Assembly (NCBI RefSeq): GCF_033954835.1
Contig: NZ_CP121471.1
Location: forward strand, 3,528,501-3,592,500
DNA: 64,000 nt
Source of the DNA: Thiorhodovibrio frisius
Lineage (GTDB): Bacteria > Pseudomonadota > Gammaproteobacteria > Chromatiales > Chromatiaceae
Direction of reading: 5' to 3'
Shown: one piece after another, positions 44,239-53,600 of the stretch
Position numbering within the stretch: position 1 is the stretch's first letter
Layout of the letters: each line of letters begins with the position of its first letter
Program-made: the position numbers and the translations under genes
The notes under the pieces: generated by a model
What the model was told of the DNA's origin: nothing
The model's input: only the letters and a program-made list of their open reading frames with translations
The model's database searches: none

Positions 44239-44895
44239 CTGGTCCTCGCGGTGTCTTGGGTCACTGGTCGAAAAGTGCTTTGATTCATTGGGTTGCGGGG
44301 GTGTTTCGGGTCTGTTTGGGTCACCTCGTCGGATACATCACCGGGTCATCTGAGTGGTTGGGAACCGCTGTCCACCAAGGGCGAAAAATCGGCTTTTTCG
44401 TCGGATGGGTCATCTCGTGTTTCGGGGACGCCTGGCACCTGTGTGTTCTTCAATTCGATCAATGGATTAGGGGCTGTCTCTGGCCCGAGCGGTCATCTCA
44501 CAACAGGGGCGGTTTTGGTCACCTCGCCCCAAACCGCGACTTCGAGGGGCTGGAGACCCATGCGAGTCGCTGAAGCGGGCGTTCGGCTTCCGCCGCTTCC
44601 GCTCAGCTCCCGCTTGGCCGTCCCGGTGCTTTGTTTCTCGTCGGCGAGTCGGCGGCCGTTGCGATGCCAACAAGCAATCAGTGCGCTGCCCTTCTGGACT
44701 CAGCCGCCAAGGTCAGGCGGCCCGCAGCGCGAATCGCCGCTGGTCGCTTTCGTCAGCCTGGTCCGCTGATTTGGCGGGTCGTTCGCCCCTCACGCGCTGC
44801 CGGGTCATCTCGTGCGAACCCGTCGCCGGTCACCTGCCTGTTCCCATCCTCGATCAGCGTGTTGCGCGGATCGGGGACCATCGTGGGTCATCTCG
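44159..44895. promoter_or_regulatory. Centromere-like (parC) field of GGTCATCTCG repeats
   Basis: About twelve copies of GGTCAYCTSG or close variants lie near 44160, 44206, 44233, 44259, 44319, 44344, 44408, 44491, 44517, 44803, 44828 and 44886, irregularly spaced. The first two or three fall in the start of the upstream gene. The field lies just before an actin-like parM and its small partner. In known type II partition systems, repeats upstream of parM bind ParR and form the centromere, and ParR also represses the operon. That role is inferred from position and repeat form. Confidence 0.65.
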
Positions 44896-45179
44896 CCCGC
44901 TGCTGAGTCGGCACACCTCGCTCGCTTCAGTGCCGAATCCTAGCCCTGCGCAGTCCGGAAGCGCAGCCACAAAAGACACTGATTTACCGCAGCTTTCGTT
45001 GTTTCTCCGACGACATGATCGCGGGCAGGATGCGTCCATTGGTGCAGTCGTTGGCCTGTCGTTCGCCAGTGCGCGGACAGGGGCTTGCTGGGGTCGCCGG
45101 GCGGAATGTCCGGGTTAAACCCCGCTTTGGCCGGGCCGTGTCGTTGCGCTGTCGTTCTACTCATCGCGAGGAGGTCTCC

Positions 45180-46166
45180 ATGCAGGTCGTCGGTCTCGAC
45201 ATTGGTTACAGCAATCTGAAGCTCGCCTTCGGGCGGGCAGGTACAAAGCCCGAGTTACGGGTGCTGCCGGCGATGGCGGCGCCGGTGGAGCATGTGGCGG
45301 TGCAGCTGGATGGCACCAGCCGGGTGAGTCCGACGGGGATTCCGGTGCAGGTCGATGGCCAGAAGTGGATTGCCGGGGTGCGCCCGACCCGGGTGTCAGG
45401 CTGGTCGCGGGCCTTGCATGCGAGCTATGCCGACAGCGATGCCTATCGCGCGCTGGTGCTGGGGGCGCTGACGCTGGTCAATGCCCCGCGTATTGATCGG
45501 CTGGTGACGGGCTTGCCGGTCTCTCAGGCGGTTGACGTCAAACAGCGGGAGGCATTGCGCGCGCGTCTTCTTGGTCGGCATGCCACCGGGATTGGCGTTG
45601 TGGAAGTCGGGGAGGTGCGGGTGATCGCGCAGCCGGTCGGCACCTTTGTCGATGCGCTGGTGCAGGGGGATGACGCGCTGATCAGCGTGATCAGCGAGGG
45701 GACGGTGCTGATTCTGGATGTTGGCTTCTTCTCAGTCGATTGGGCGGTGCTGGTGCAGGGGGATCTGCGGCGCACGGCGACCGGGACTTCTCTGGAGGCA
45801 ATGAGTGTAGTGATCGAGACGGCGGCTGGATTGATCGGCGCCGATGGCTCGGGCCAGCCGCCCGTGGCGGTGATTGAGCGGGCACTGGCGGAGGGTCGGA
45901 TGTCGATCCTCTACCAGGGGCGTCGGGTTGATTTGCTGCCGGCGTTGCAGCAGGCATCGACTGGGACAGCGCGGATTGCCCTGGAGGAGTTGCGCCAGGA
46001 CTTGCGCCGGGAGCAGACGGCGGTAGATCGGATTCTGGTGACCGGTGGCGGCAGTGCGTGGTTCATGCCTTTGGTCAGTGACCTCTTCGACCCGGTGCAG
46101 GTGGAGATGCCGCGCGATCCGGTGACCGCGAATGCGCGCGGGTATTTCGTCTATGGCGGACGCTGA
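45180..46166 (+). CDS. parM: ParM/StbA-type actin-like partition ATPase
   Basis: The 328-residue protein has the actin-fold phosphate 1 motif VVGLDIGYSNLKLAFG at the N-terminus, phosphate 2 TVLILDVGFFSVDWAV near 180 and the adenosine motif ILVTGGGSAWFM near 285. It likely polymerises with ATP to push element copies apart. AGGAGG precedes the ATG. Its stop is overlapped by the next small gene. A segregation system implies a stage in which the element exists as a replicating circle. Confidence 0.85.
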   Translation: MQVVGLDIGYSNLKLAFGRAGTKPELRVLPAMAAPVEHVAVQLDGTSRVSPTGIPVQVDGQKWIAGVRPTRVSGWSRALHASYADSDAYRALVLGALTLVNAPRIDRLVTGLPVSQAVDVKQREALRARLLGRHATGIGVVEVGEVRVIAQPVGTFVDALVQGDDALISVISEGTVLILDVGFFSVDWAVLVQGDLRRTATGTSLEAMSVVIETAAGLIGADGSGQPPVAVIERALAEGRMSILYQGRRVDLLPALQQASTGTARIALEELRQDLRREQTAVDRILVTGGGSAWFMPLVSDLFDPVQVEMPRDPVTANARGYFVYGGR

Positions 46167-46422
46167 GGCGCTGCGGGTGCAGGTGCATCTGTCGCCGGCC
46201 TTGCATCCGGAGTTGTTTGGGGCCTTGGCCGGATTGCGCCCGCGTGGGCGGGCGGAGCGGTTGCGGCAGTTGGCGCTGATGGGGTTAAGCGGTGGGCGAG
46301 CTGGAGCTGCCGGGGTTGCTGAGACGGCAAAGGCGATGCCCGAAGACCCGAGCCCGCCAGTGGCCGAGGCGCTGTCGCCTAACCGCGCGCGGTTGCTGCA
46401 AGGGCTGACGCTGTCGGACTAA
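46153..46422 (+). CDS. Small ParR-like partner of ParM
   Basis: The 89-residue product starts inside the parM end (14-bp overlap). The N-terminal half (ALRVQVHLSPALHPELFGAL...GRAERLRQLALMGL) reads like a ribbon-helix-helix DNA-binding fold and the C-terminal half is disordered. This is the expected make-up of a ParR/StbB adaptor that links the repeat field to the actin filament. Confidence 0.65.
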   Translation: MADAEALRVQVHLSPALHPELFGALAGLRPRGRAERLRQLALMGLSGGRAGAAGVAETAKAMPEDPSPPVAEALSPNRARLLQGLTLSD

Positions 46423-46582
46423 GGCATCCAGAGGCCAGGCCAAGGTATCACCTGCAACCGTTCAATCCATGCCGGAAATAGTTGTGTGTCATTTGATACG
46501 CAACGCGCTGGTCATGGCAGGAAAGGCGCCGCGGCTTCCCTATTGTTCGCAACGGATTTTTGATCATTCAGGAGGTTGTTCG

Positions 46583-46936
46583 ATGCACGCATACTCGCAC
46601 CTTATCCCCGAGTCGCTGGTGGGCTCGATTCATCAGTTGAACCGGGCCTATCTGCATACCGCTCGGGATCTGCTTCGTTCGGGACAGGACAGGGTCGTCG
46701 AGGCCCTGTTCGGCTTAGATGGGACGCTGGCCCAGTGGCTGGTCGATGCCACGCCGGAGGCCATCGAGCGGTTGGCGACGACGCCGGGCACGGTGTTTCA
46801 GCCGCGCTTGCCGGAGGCGACCGACAAGCTGCTGGCGGTTTGCACCCAGGCGCCGGAGCGGGATATCACGGCGCTGCATCTGCTGCTGCGGAATCTGGGC
46901 GAGGCGGCTCAGATCGATCAGGGAGAGTCGCAATGA
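46583..46936 (+). CDS. FlhD-like (SetD-type) transcription activator subunit
   Basis: The 117-residue protein has the FlhD pattern of IHQLNRAYLHTARDLLRSGQ, then a short middle helix and TPEAIERLATTPGTVFQPRL. AGGAGG lies 8 nt before the ATG, which selects this start over the longer frame. It overlaps the FlhC-like gene by ATGA. FlhDC-type pairs called SetC/SetD activate excision and transfer genes in SXT/R391 elements. Confidence 0.82.
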   Translation: MHAYSHLIPESLVGSIHQLNRAYLHTARDLLRSGQDRVVEALFGLDGTLAQWLVDATPEAIERLATTPGTVFQPRLPEATDKLLAVCTQAPERDITALHLLLRNLGEAAQIDQGESQ

Positions 46937-47541
46937 TCCTGGAACGTCACGCCCGCATGCGCCTGGCCATGGAGTTGATTGCCCGACGCGCAAGGGTTTC
47001 CATTGTTCATCACGAAGCCGGCGTCCCGCGCGATACCCTGCGGGCCTTGTATCGGGAGCTGCATGGGGTGTCGGCGCCCTCGGGTCAGTTGCCCACGATC
47101 GGCGGGACAACCATCAATTCCCGGCGGCGGCAGTTGCAGGCGTCCTTGTTCGCGGTGACCTATCTGCGTTGTCGTGGCCAGGCGGCAGCGGAGCAGGCTT
47201 CAGGGATCAGTGAGGCAAGCATTTACACCATCATCGCGGCTCATGATGTGTGCCGGACCCTGGCCGGTGCGGAGAACAGCCTGGACATCACCCGCTGCTG
47301 GGTGACGGCGCGCGATCTGCACATCGGCACGGCGAAGCTATTGGGCTGCCGCGCCTGTGAGGTGCATTTCCTGGTCGCCGAGCAGAGTCGGTTTGATCGC
47401 ACTTGTCCAATTTGCTCGCTGTATCGGAATTACAATGAGGCCCCGGCGGTGACGGGCGAAGCGGCCGGCAATGCCTTCGCGCAGTCCCTGCAGTTGCCGC
47501 CAGCGCCGATGTTTCAGCGATGGTCCGGGGGGCTGGCGTAG
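46933..47541 (+). CDS. FlhC-like (SetC-type) transcription activator subunit
   Basis: The 202-residue protein begins MILERHARMRLAMELIARRA, matches FlhC through LRALYRELHGVSAPSGQLPT, and has the zinc site CRACEVHFLV...RTCPICSLY (four Cys). It should form the DNA-binding part of a hetero-oligomer with the preceding FlhD-like protein. Being next to partition and relaxase genes, it is probably the master activator of this element. No binding site was identified. Confidence 0.87.
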   Translation: MILERHARMRLAMELIARRARVSIVHHEAGVPRDTLRALYRELHGVSAPSGQLPTIGGTTINSRRRQLQASLFAVTYLRCRGQAAAEQASGISEASIYTIIAAHDVCRTLAGAENSLDITRCWVTARDLHIGTAKLLGCRACEVHFLVAEQSRFDRTCPICSLYRNYNEAPAVTGEAAGNAFAQSLQLPPAPMFQRWSGGLA

Positions 47542-47598
47542 GTTTGGCGCCTTGTTCGGCGCATCGCCAAACCGGCCAGCGATTCCCGATGGTCAGAA

Positions 47599-47943
47599 TC
47601 ACTGTGCCCTGAACTGGGCGTAGATCCGCTCTGGCGCCTTCTCGAAATACTTGAACAAGGCCGGACAGAGCCAGCCTTCCATGTCCAGTGCCTCGCTGCG
47701 ATACCAGTTGCCGTCGTATTCCTCTCGCTGCCAGATCAACTCGAGCTGATAGCCCGGGAAAGGGGCTGCTGAGAAATACAGATGGAAGCCAAGACGCGCA
47801 TCGGGCAACTTGGCCACCATCTTGTCGATGATGTCATCGGCACCGGAGACGAAGGGCTCCTTGACCAAGCCGGCGTCAGGGTCGTCAAACACCCAGGCGC
47901 CGTTGTCGAGGTAGGGGTGAATGACCATGATGGCATTCGGCAT
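47599..47943 (-). CDS. DUF6717-like hypothetical protein
   Basis: The 114-residue soluble protein starts MPNAIMVIHPYLDNGAWVFD, then has a KEPFVSGADDIIDKMVA helix and a Trp/Tyr-rich C-terminal part (YDGNWYRSEALDMEGWLCPA). It resembles a family seen in environmental proteobacteria with no known function. GGAGA lies upstream. Confidence 0.65.
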   Translation of the reverse strand: MPNAIMVIHPYLDNGAWVFDDPDAGLVKEPFVSGADDIIDKMVAKLPDARLGFHLYFSAAPFPGYQLELIWQREEYDGNWYRSEALDMEGWLCPALFKYFEKAPERIYAQFRAQ

Positions 47944-48016
47944 CGCTGCATTGTCTCCGTCTTGGATATTTCGTTTGGTGCGCCTGATGCCGCAGCTATT
48001 AGTCGCGTTATTGTGG

Positions 48017-48438
48017 TCATGCTAACCCTTCCCGCATTTGCTGGCGCACGTCCATCAGGAGAAGACCAAGCATGTTACGGCCCCGGCCATCGCCGCCATC
48101 GCCCCAATCGCTGTCTTTCTCCCTGTGCTCGACCAGCCTGGCCTCCCCGGTCGCCAGCAGCAGTTCACGCAGTTCGGGGTGTTGTGAGAACTCAGCCAGC
48201 ACCGCCGGGTGCGCCGGCGATCCCGCCCCATCCTCGCCGCCAGCATCGGGGGCTTGGCCTTGCGGATCGCTTCCCGGTCTTTCGGGTCCTGGAACTTGGC
48301 CGCCTGGAGATCGTGCTCCGATGTCTGCCAGGTCTTGCCGTCGAGCCGGATGGGGTAAGGGGCAAAGTTCGAGAACTCATCATAGGCATGCGCCAGGCTG
48401 TAGAACCGAATCACGCCCTGGGTCATATCGGGAGTCAA
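48017..48438 (-). pseudogene. Broken NADAR (YbiA-like) gene
   Basis: The N-terminal part FYSLAHAYDEFSNFAPYPIR, then WQTSEHDLQAAKFQDPKDRE and ARMGRDRRR, continues after a frame change near 48205 with LAEFSQHPELRELLLATGEA and WGDGGDGRGRNMLG. About 20 residues expected between these blocks are missing, so a small deletion with frameshift inactivated it. NADAR proteins remove ADP-ribose or damaged riboflavin precursors. Confidence 0.8.
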
Positions 48439-48667
48439 CGGGCTGACGGCGGATCGCGTGGGGTTTAGGGTGGCACATTGACGAAGCAGTGATGATAACG
48501 CCCTTTAGAAGCCTGCCATCCGGCATGACCCTCATCGAAAAATAAACGCGGAACCAGAACCGCCTAGTCGACGTTTTTCAACACAGCTGATGGTATTCTG
48601 TCCATAACAAAACGCCACCTGACCTGCTCAATTCGGTTGAGCGCAAGGCCATCGAAGATATCAAAGC
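48439..48667. other. Intergenic, upstream of rhomboid gene
   Basis: No gene. Likely holds the promoter of the rhomboid gene; no boxes were recognised with confidence. Confidence 0.4.
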
Positions 48668-50119
48668 ATGTTCCTTCCCTACAGCACGGCGCTGCGTCTG
48701 GGAAAAATCCCCTGGATTACCCTCGCTGTCGTTGCGCTCTGTACCTTCATCTACTGGAAGCAGGCGCACAACGAGGCGCTGATCAACGCGTATACGCAGG
48801 CGTATTGCAGAGACAATACGGACCTTTTACGCGCCATTCTGTTAGAGGACTACGACGAAACCGCGGTCAGCGGTTGCCAAGAGGTTCTGCCTATCATCCA
48901 TTCCCGGCCAGATCCCGAGGCGTTTTTCGAGCGCTTGCTGGATTCACCCGATTTGCTGGAGGGCGTCAGCCAGGCGACGCTCGTGGACTGGCTGAAGCGA
49001 CTGTATCAAGACTTTCTCCAATCCGGACCACCGTGGAGCCTTGATGCCACGATGGTGTATGACCCCTTGGGCTGGAACCCATTGAGGGTCGTTACTTCCT
49101 CTCTTGCACATGCGGACTGGGCTCATCTGATCTTCAACATGATCTTCTTCATCGCCTTCGCACCGGCGCTGGAACTGCTGGTGGGAGGCAACTTCCGGTA
49201 CATCGCCATTTTGGTGGCTACGGCCTTTGCCGCGAGTTTTGCCTATTCGATCACCGTTGTGCTCGGCGCGGAACCACTTCCGACGCTCGGCTTCTCCGGC
49301 GTGGTCATGGGCATGATCGGCCTGTCAGCATTCCTGATGCCCAAGGCGCGCATCAGGACGTTTTACTGGGTTGGAATCGCCTTCGGCCACTTCTACATCC
49401 CAGCGTGGATACTGGCGCTGTGGTTTATCGGCTGGGATACCTGGCGGGTGATTTCCTCGGCCGACGTTGGCAATGTCAACGTCATCGCCCATGTGGCCGG
49501 CGGCGTTGCCGGCTATCTGATTGGGTTTTACTTCCTGCAGAAACAACGCGCCTTGAACCAGGATGACCTGGACGAAGAGGTCTGGTATCAGCAGTTGAAG
49601 CGAAAGGACTGGTTCGGCGGGCTGAGCTCCTACCGCAAGCGCCCGGAGACCTATGCCAACGAGGAGCGGTTATCGCAGGCCAAGCGCGATTATCAGTCTT
49701 TCCTCGACCGCCTGCTCCGTGCCGTGCGGGCGCGCCAACACAGCGAAGCCATCCTGATTCTTCTTGAGTATTTCGAGCTGTATGCGAAGAATCCCGAGGC
49801 TTACGAGGACATCTTTCAGGAGATGAAGGATTACGGTACTGGCCGCGCGGTGCAGTGCGCCGGGCGATTGGTAATTTTTCTCTACCTGCGCCAGGACAAG
49901 ATCGCCGCCGCCTTCCGGGTGCTGGAGGAGTGCGCGCAGCTCTCTGAGCATTTTGCCCTTGGCCACGTCGATGACGCCAGCAGGATGCTACACCATGCAC
50001 TGAGCTGCGGAAGGCCAGACATCGCCAAGCAAATCCTTCGCAACGCACCCGGCAAATATGGCCTGACACAGGCTGCAACGTTGCGCAGAATAGTCCGGGA
50101 AGTGGCCAGAGCCCAGTGA
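48668..50119 (+). CDS. Rhomboid family intramembrane serine protease with C-terminal helical extension
   Basis: The 483-residue protein has one N-terminal membrane helix, a roughly 110-residue soluble insert and then the rhomboid core (about 135-300). Features are HADWAHLIFNMIFFIAFAPA, catalytic Ser in GFSGVVMG near 206-213, and His in NVIAHVAGG near 275. The C-terminal 180 residues are cytosolic helices, possibly TPR-like (YQSFLDRLLRAVRARQHSEA; YLRQDKIAAAFRVLEECAQL). It cleaves membrane proteins; the substrate is unknown. The two long extensions are unusual. Confidence 0.88.
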   Translation: MFLPYSTALRLGKIPWITLAVVALCTFIYWKQAHNEALINAYTQAYCRDNTDLLRAILLEDYDETAVSGCQEVLPIIHSRPDPEAFFERLLDSPDLLEGVSQATLVDWLKRLYQDFLQSGPPWSLDATMVYDPLGWNPLRVVTSSLAHADWAHLIFNMIFFIAFAPALELLVGGNFRYIAILVATAFAASFAYSITVVLGAEPLPTLGFSGVVMGMIGLSAFLMPKARIRTFYWVGIAFGHFYIPAWILALWFIGWDTWRVISSADVGNVNVIAHVAGGVAGYLIGFYFLQKQRALNQDDLDEEVWYQQLKRKDWFGGLSSYRKRPETYANEERLSQAKRDYQSFLDRLLRAVRARQHSEAILILLEYFELYAKNPEAYEDIFQEMKDYGTGRAVQCAGRLVIFLYLRQDKIAAAFRVLEECAQLSEHFALGHVDDASRMLHHALSCGRPDIAKQILRNAPGKYGLTQAATLRRIVREVARAQ

Positions 50120-50159
50120 AGAGGCATCTTTGCTTTAATCCAACACGTGGGAGCCGCGA

Positions 50160-50474
50160 ATGACCTTTCTCCAACAGCCAAGGGCTTACGAAAAGACCGC
50201 ACTCGCTGATCTGCAAGGCGCTTGGATGACGTTGAGGGAGGCTGTGGTCAGCCAGTTCGGGTTTCCCAACTCCGACACGCTGCTGTTTCACATCGACGAA
50301 GCCATGAGCTGGGAATCGGTGCGCAACCTCAACACAATGAAGTCTAGTTTGGTGTTGATTCGCAACATCGCGGCTCAGGCTCAGGCCCCGACCGAAGTAA
50401 CCGAGGGCATCGACGATGTTCAGGACTGTTTTGAAGAGGCTGTTTCCGCGATCGCCGATGGCTCAGTGACATAG
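50160..50474 (+). CDS. Hypothetical small helical protein
   Basis: The 104-residue, mostly helical, soluble protein (MTFLQQPRAYEKTALADLQG onward) has no recognised domain. It is 40 bp after the rhomboid gene on the same strand and may be co-transcribed. Confidence 0.55.
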   Translation: MTFLQQPRAYEKTALADLQGAWMTLREAVVSQFGFPNSDTLLFHIDEAMSWESVRNLNTMKSSLVLIRNIAAQAQAPTEVTEGIDDVQDCFEEAVSAIADGSVT

Positions 50475-50646
50475 CGCGCCGAATGCATCTGTTTGGAATC
50501 GTCTTGCGAAGCATCTGCCGGAGGGCTTGCCGTCCCGGAGAAGGCGCCAGCGAATCCTTCTCGCGGACGGTGATCGGAGCCGCTTGTTCTGCCATCCAAC
50601 TCCAGGGCCAAAAACACGCGTCAACGATCTCTGCAACCAACGAGGT

Positions 50647-53600
50647 TCAGTCATCCCGCTGACGCGCCCGACCCAAGCCCTGCAGGACCGACGTCCAGCC
50701 CACCTGCGCCCGATTCCCCGCCTGTCCCTCGTAATGGCTCTCATTGGACGCATCCTTCGGCAAGCCGGCCCAGATAGTGGACAACCGGTTGGCGAAGGTC
50801 TCATCCGACAGCCGCCCGGACTGCCAAGCGGACAGGCCCGCATCGCCAGCCAGGACCAGCGCCATGCGATCCTGCAGGGCCGGGCTGAAGCGTTCCTGAC
50901 CGCTCAGGCCCATCCGCTCGATCAGACCGCCCAGGGTGTCATCGAGGATCTGATAGCGCCCGACCGGCGAGCCGCCGCGCTCGGCGACCAGCTGCTGCTG
51001 CACCTGCTGGACCTGTTCCAGGGTCATGTCGGTCAGGCGTAGCTGCTGCTGGTCGGCATCACCGAAGAGCGCGTTGTAGTTGCCACGCGATTCCGGACGG
51101 GCGATCACATCCAACACCGCCCCGGCGGAACCGCCGGAGACGTTCGGGTGGATCAAACCAGCCGGCGCCATCCCTGGCAGCCCGCCGGGCGCTAGCGACT
51201 CAGTTTTTTTTTGAGCCTCGGCGGCATCGGCTTCCGCACGGTTGTAGGCCATGACCTCGGTCAGCTTGCTGTTGTCGAGGCTGTTCGCCGCCTGGGTCAA
51301 CTGGTGGGCAATGGCCGGTCCCAGATCCGGACCATGCTCGGCCACCAACCGCTCGCGCAGGGCCTGCTGCTCGGGGGAGGCGAAGCGCAGCGCCTGACCC
51401 ATGGCGGAGTTGCCCAATAGCCCGTTATCCACCTGGTTGCGGTAGAAGTCCTCCTGCGTGCCGGTCAGGGCGTTCTCGGGCAGGCTTTGCAACTGATAGG
51501 ACGCCAGCCCATCAATGGCATCACCGTAACGCTCGCGCGCTTGGGCAACGGCGCCGGACCAGCCCTCGCCCTGTTGTAAACCGCTGAGCAAGCCATTGAA
51601 GGCCGCCACCGCGCGGTCACCCTGGACAATGCCCCGCTGCAGCAGATTGCCGATGCCACCGGCGAGTTGGTCCGTGGTGGCCTCGGCTGGCGAGCGATGG
51701 CTGTTGGCCTCGCCGAGAATCTGGCGTTCCCAGTAGTCTGAGCGTTGCTCGGCCAGCGATGCCTCGCGTTGCGCTTGTGACTGCATCAGGCGCTGCTGGG
51801 CGTCCTGATGGAAGCGGTTGACAGCATCCCCGCCACCCAGCGCCGCATTGCCCAAGAAGCCCTCGGCCACCCGATCATCGAGTCCAGCCACCTCGGCACG
51901 CGGATCAGGCAGCCCGGCGCCGAGCACCTGATCACGGGTACTGCCAAAGACACCAGCCGCGCCATGCAGCCCCGCGCCATTGGCCGGATTGGCCCCCGTT
52001 CCACCCGGCCCCTGGAAGGCATCGCCCAGAATCGAGAAGGCTGTCTCGCGTGCCTGCAAGCGCTCCTCGCCGCTCAACGCCCGGTCTGGTTTGGCATAGC
52101 CGGCCAGCAAGTGCATGGCTGCCGCCGCGCGCGCTTGCTCGGGATTGGCGAAGACGCCCATGGCGCTATACCAGTCGCTCACCCGCTGGTGATCGCCGGT
52201 CAGTCCCAGGCGGTCGATGGCGCTGTATGCTTGACCGGCAAGCGCCGGGTTGCCGGCCAGGCGTTGCCCGACTTCGGCCGCGCCATAACTGCCGGAGGCC
52301 GCCGCGGATTGCGACAACCGCTCGGCCCGCTGATGCGAGCGGCTGTCTTGCACTACATCGGCCGCGCTCTGCTGCAACTGGGCGCTGTCCTGGCGGCTCA
52401 ATCCCTGGGTGAAGACACTGCGCAGGCCCTGCTGGGCATCGGCGCTGACGGACGACGCCAGGCTGGACTGGAAGCCAGTGTCGCTGGTCACGCGCGTGGC
52501 GATGTCGTCGGCGACCCGCTCGGCCAGTTGGTCGCTGACCTGATATTGATCCCGCAACTGCCCCGACAACTCCCCGGCAATGGCTGAGCCTGAGCGCCCG
52601 CCTCCGGCCAGTCCGACACCGGTTGCTAGCATGCCGGTCATCTGGTTTGCCGACAATCCGGTCTGGGCATACTGCTGCGACAGACTGCTGCCGGCGCTGT
52701 AGAACGTTTTGTCCGTCTCGCTGGCACTGGCCGAATAGTCAAAGCCCAGCGCCCGCTGCGAGAATGATTCCCGATTGTGCGCCGCCGACATGGAGGCTGT
52801 CTGTCCGAGGGTGGACAGGAACTGCCGGGAGGACTGCTGCAAGGCTTGCTCGGTCACGGCGGTCTCGCGGCTGGCCTGGGTGCCCAGATCGAAGCGCGGC
52901 AGAATCGATTCCGCCCCGGTCGCCAGGGTGCCGGCATAGGGCGTGTTTTGATACCCCGAGCTGATCGCCAGCGCGGGTGCTGTTGAGCTGACGCTGGGCG
53001 AGAGCCCCTTTTCGTCGATATGATCGCTGCCTCTGAGCCGCCCGGCCAGATGGGTCGCGGTCACCGCGCTGCCGTAGATCAGCATCAAGGCGATGGCTGG
53101 CGTGGCTGCGGCCAGCATGCCGCCGGTGGCGAGCCAGTCCTGCAACACCAGATCGAGCTGCATCAGCCCATAGAAGGAAAACGGCTCCAACTGGGCGACG
53201 TTCGACAGCGCATCCAGATCCCGTCCGGCGGCCATCATCAGGTAGAGATTCGTTACCGCAAGAACGGGCAGCCACAGCTGTGTCCAGAGTGCGAACATCA
53301 GCCATTTGCCGGTCAGGCTGATGCCCATGGGTCCCAGGGCGACCGCAAAGCCCATCAGTGGTGCGACCGCGTAGATGAAACCCTCGAAGAAGGTCATCAT
53401 CGGGCGCACGATGTTCATAAACAGCGCCTGCTCTGCCGCCCACTGGCCATTGCGCTGGGCGATGGCCTGCTGCACCGAGGTGGCCGCCGCCCATTGCAGG
53501 CGGTTCTCGTGAGTCAGCACAATGCCCTTCTCCAGCCATCCGAGGGCTGCGGACATCAGCACATAGTCCTGTGCATCCCGCCCGGCACCGGCCAGAGCAT

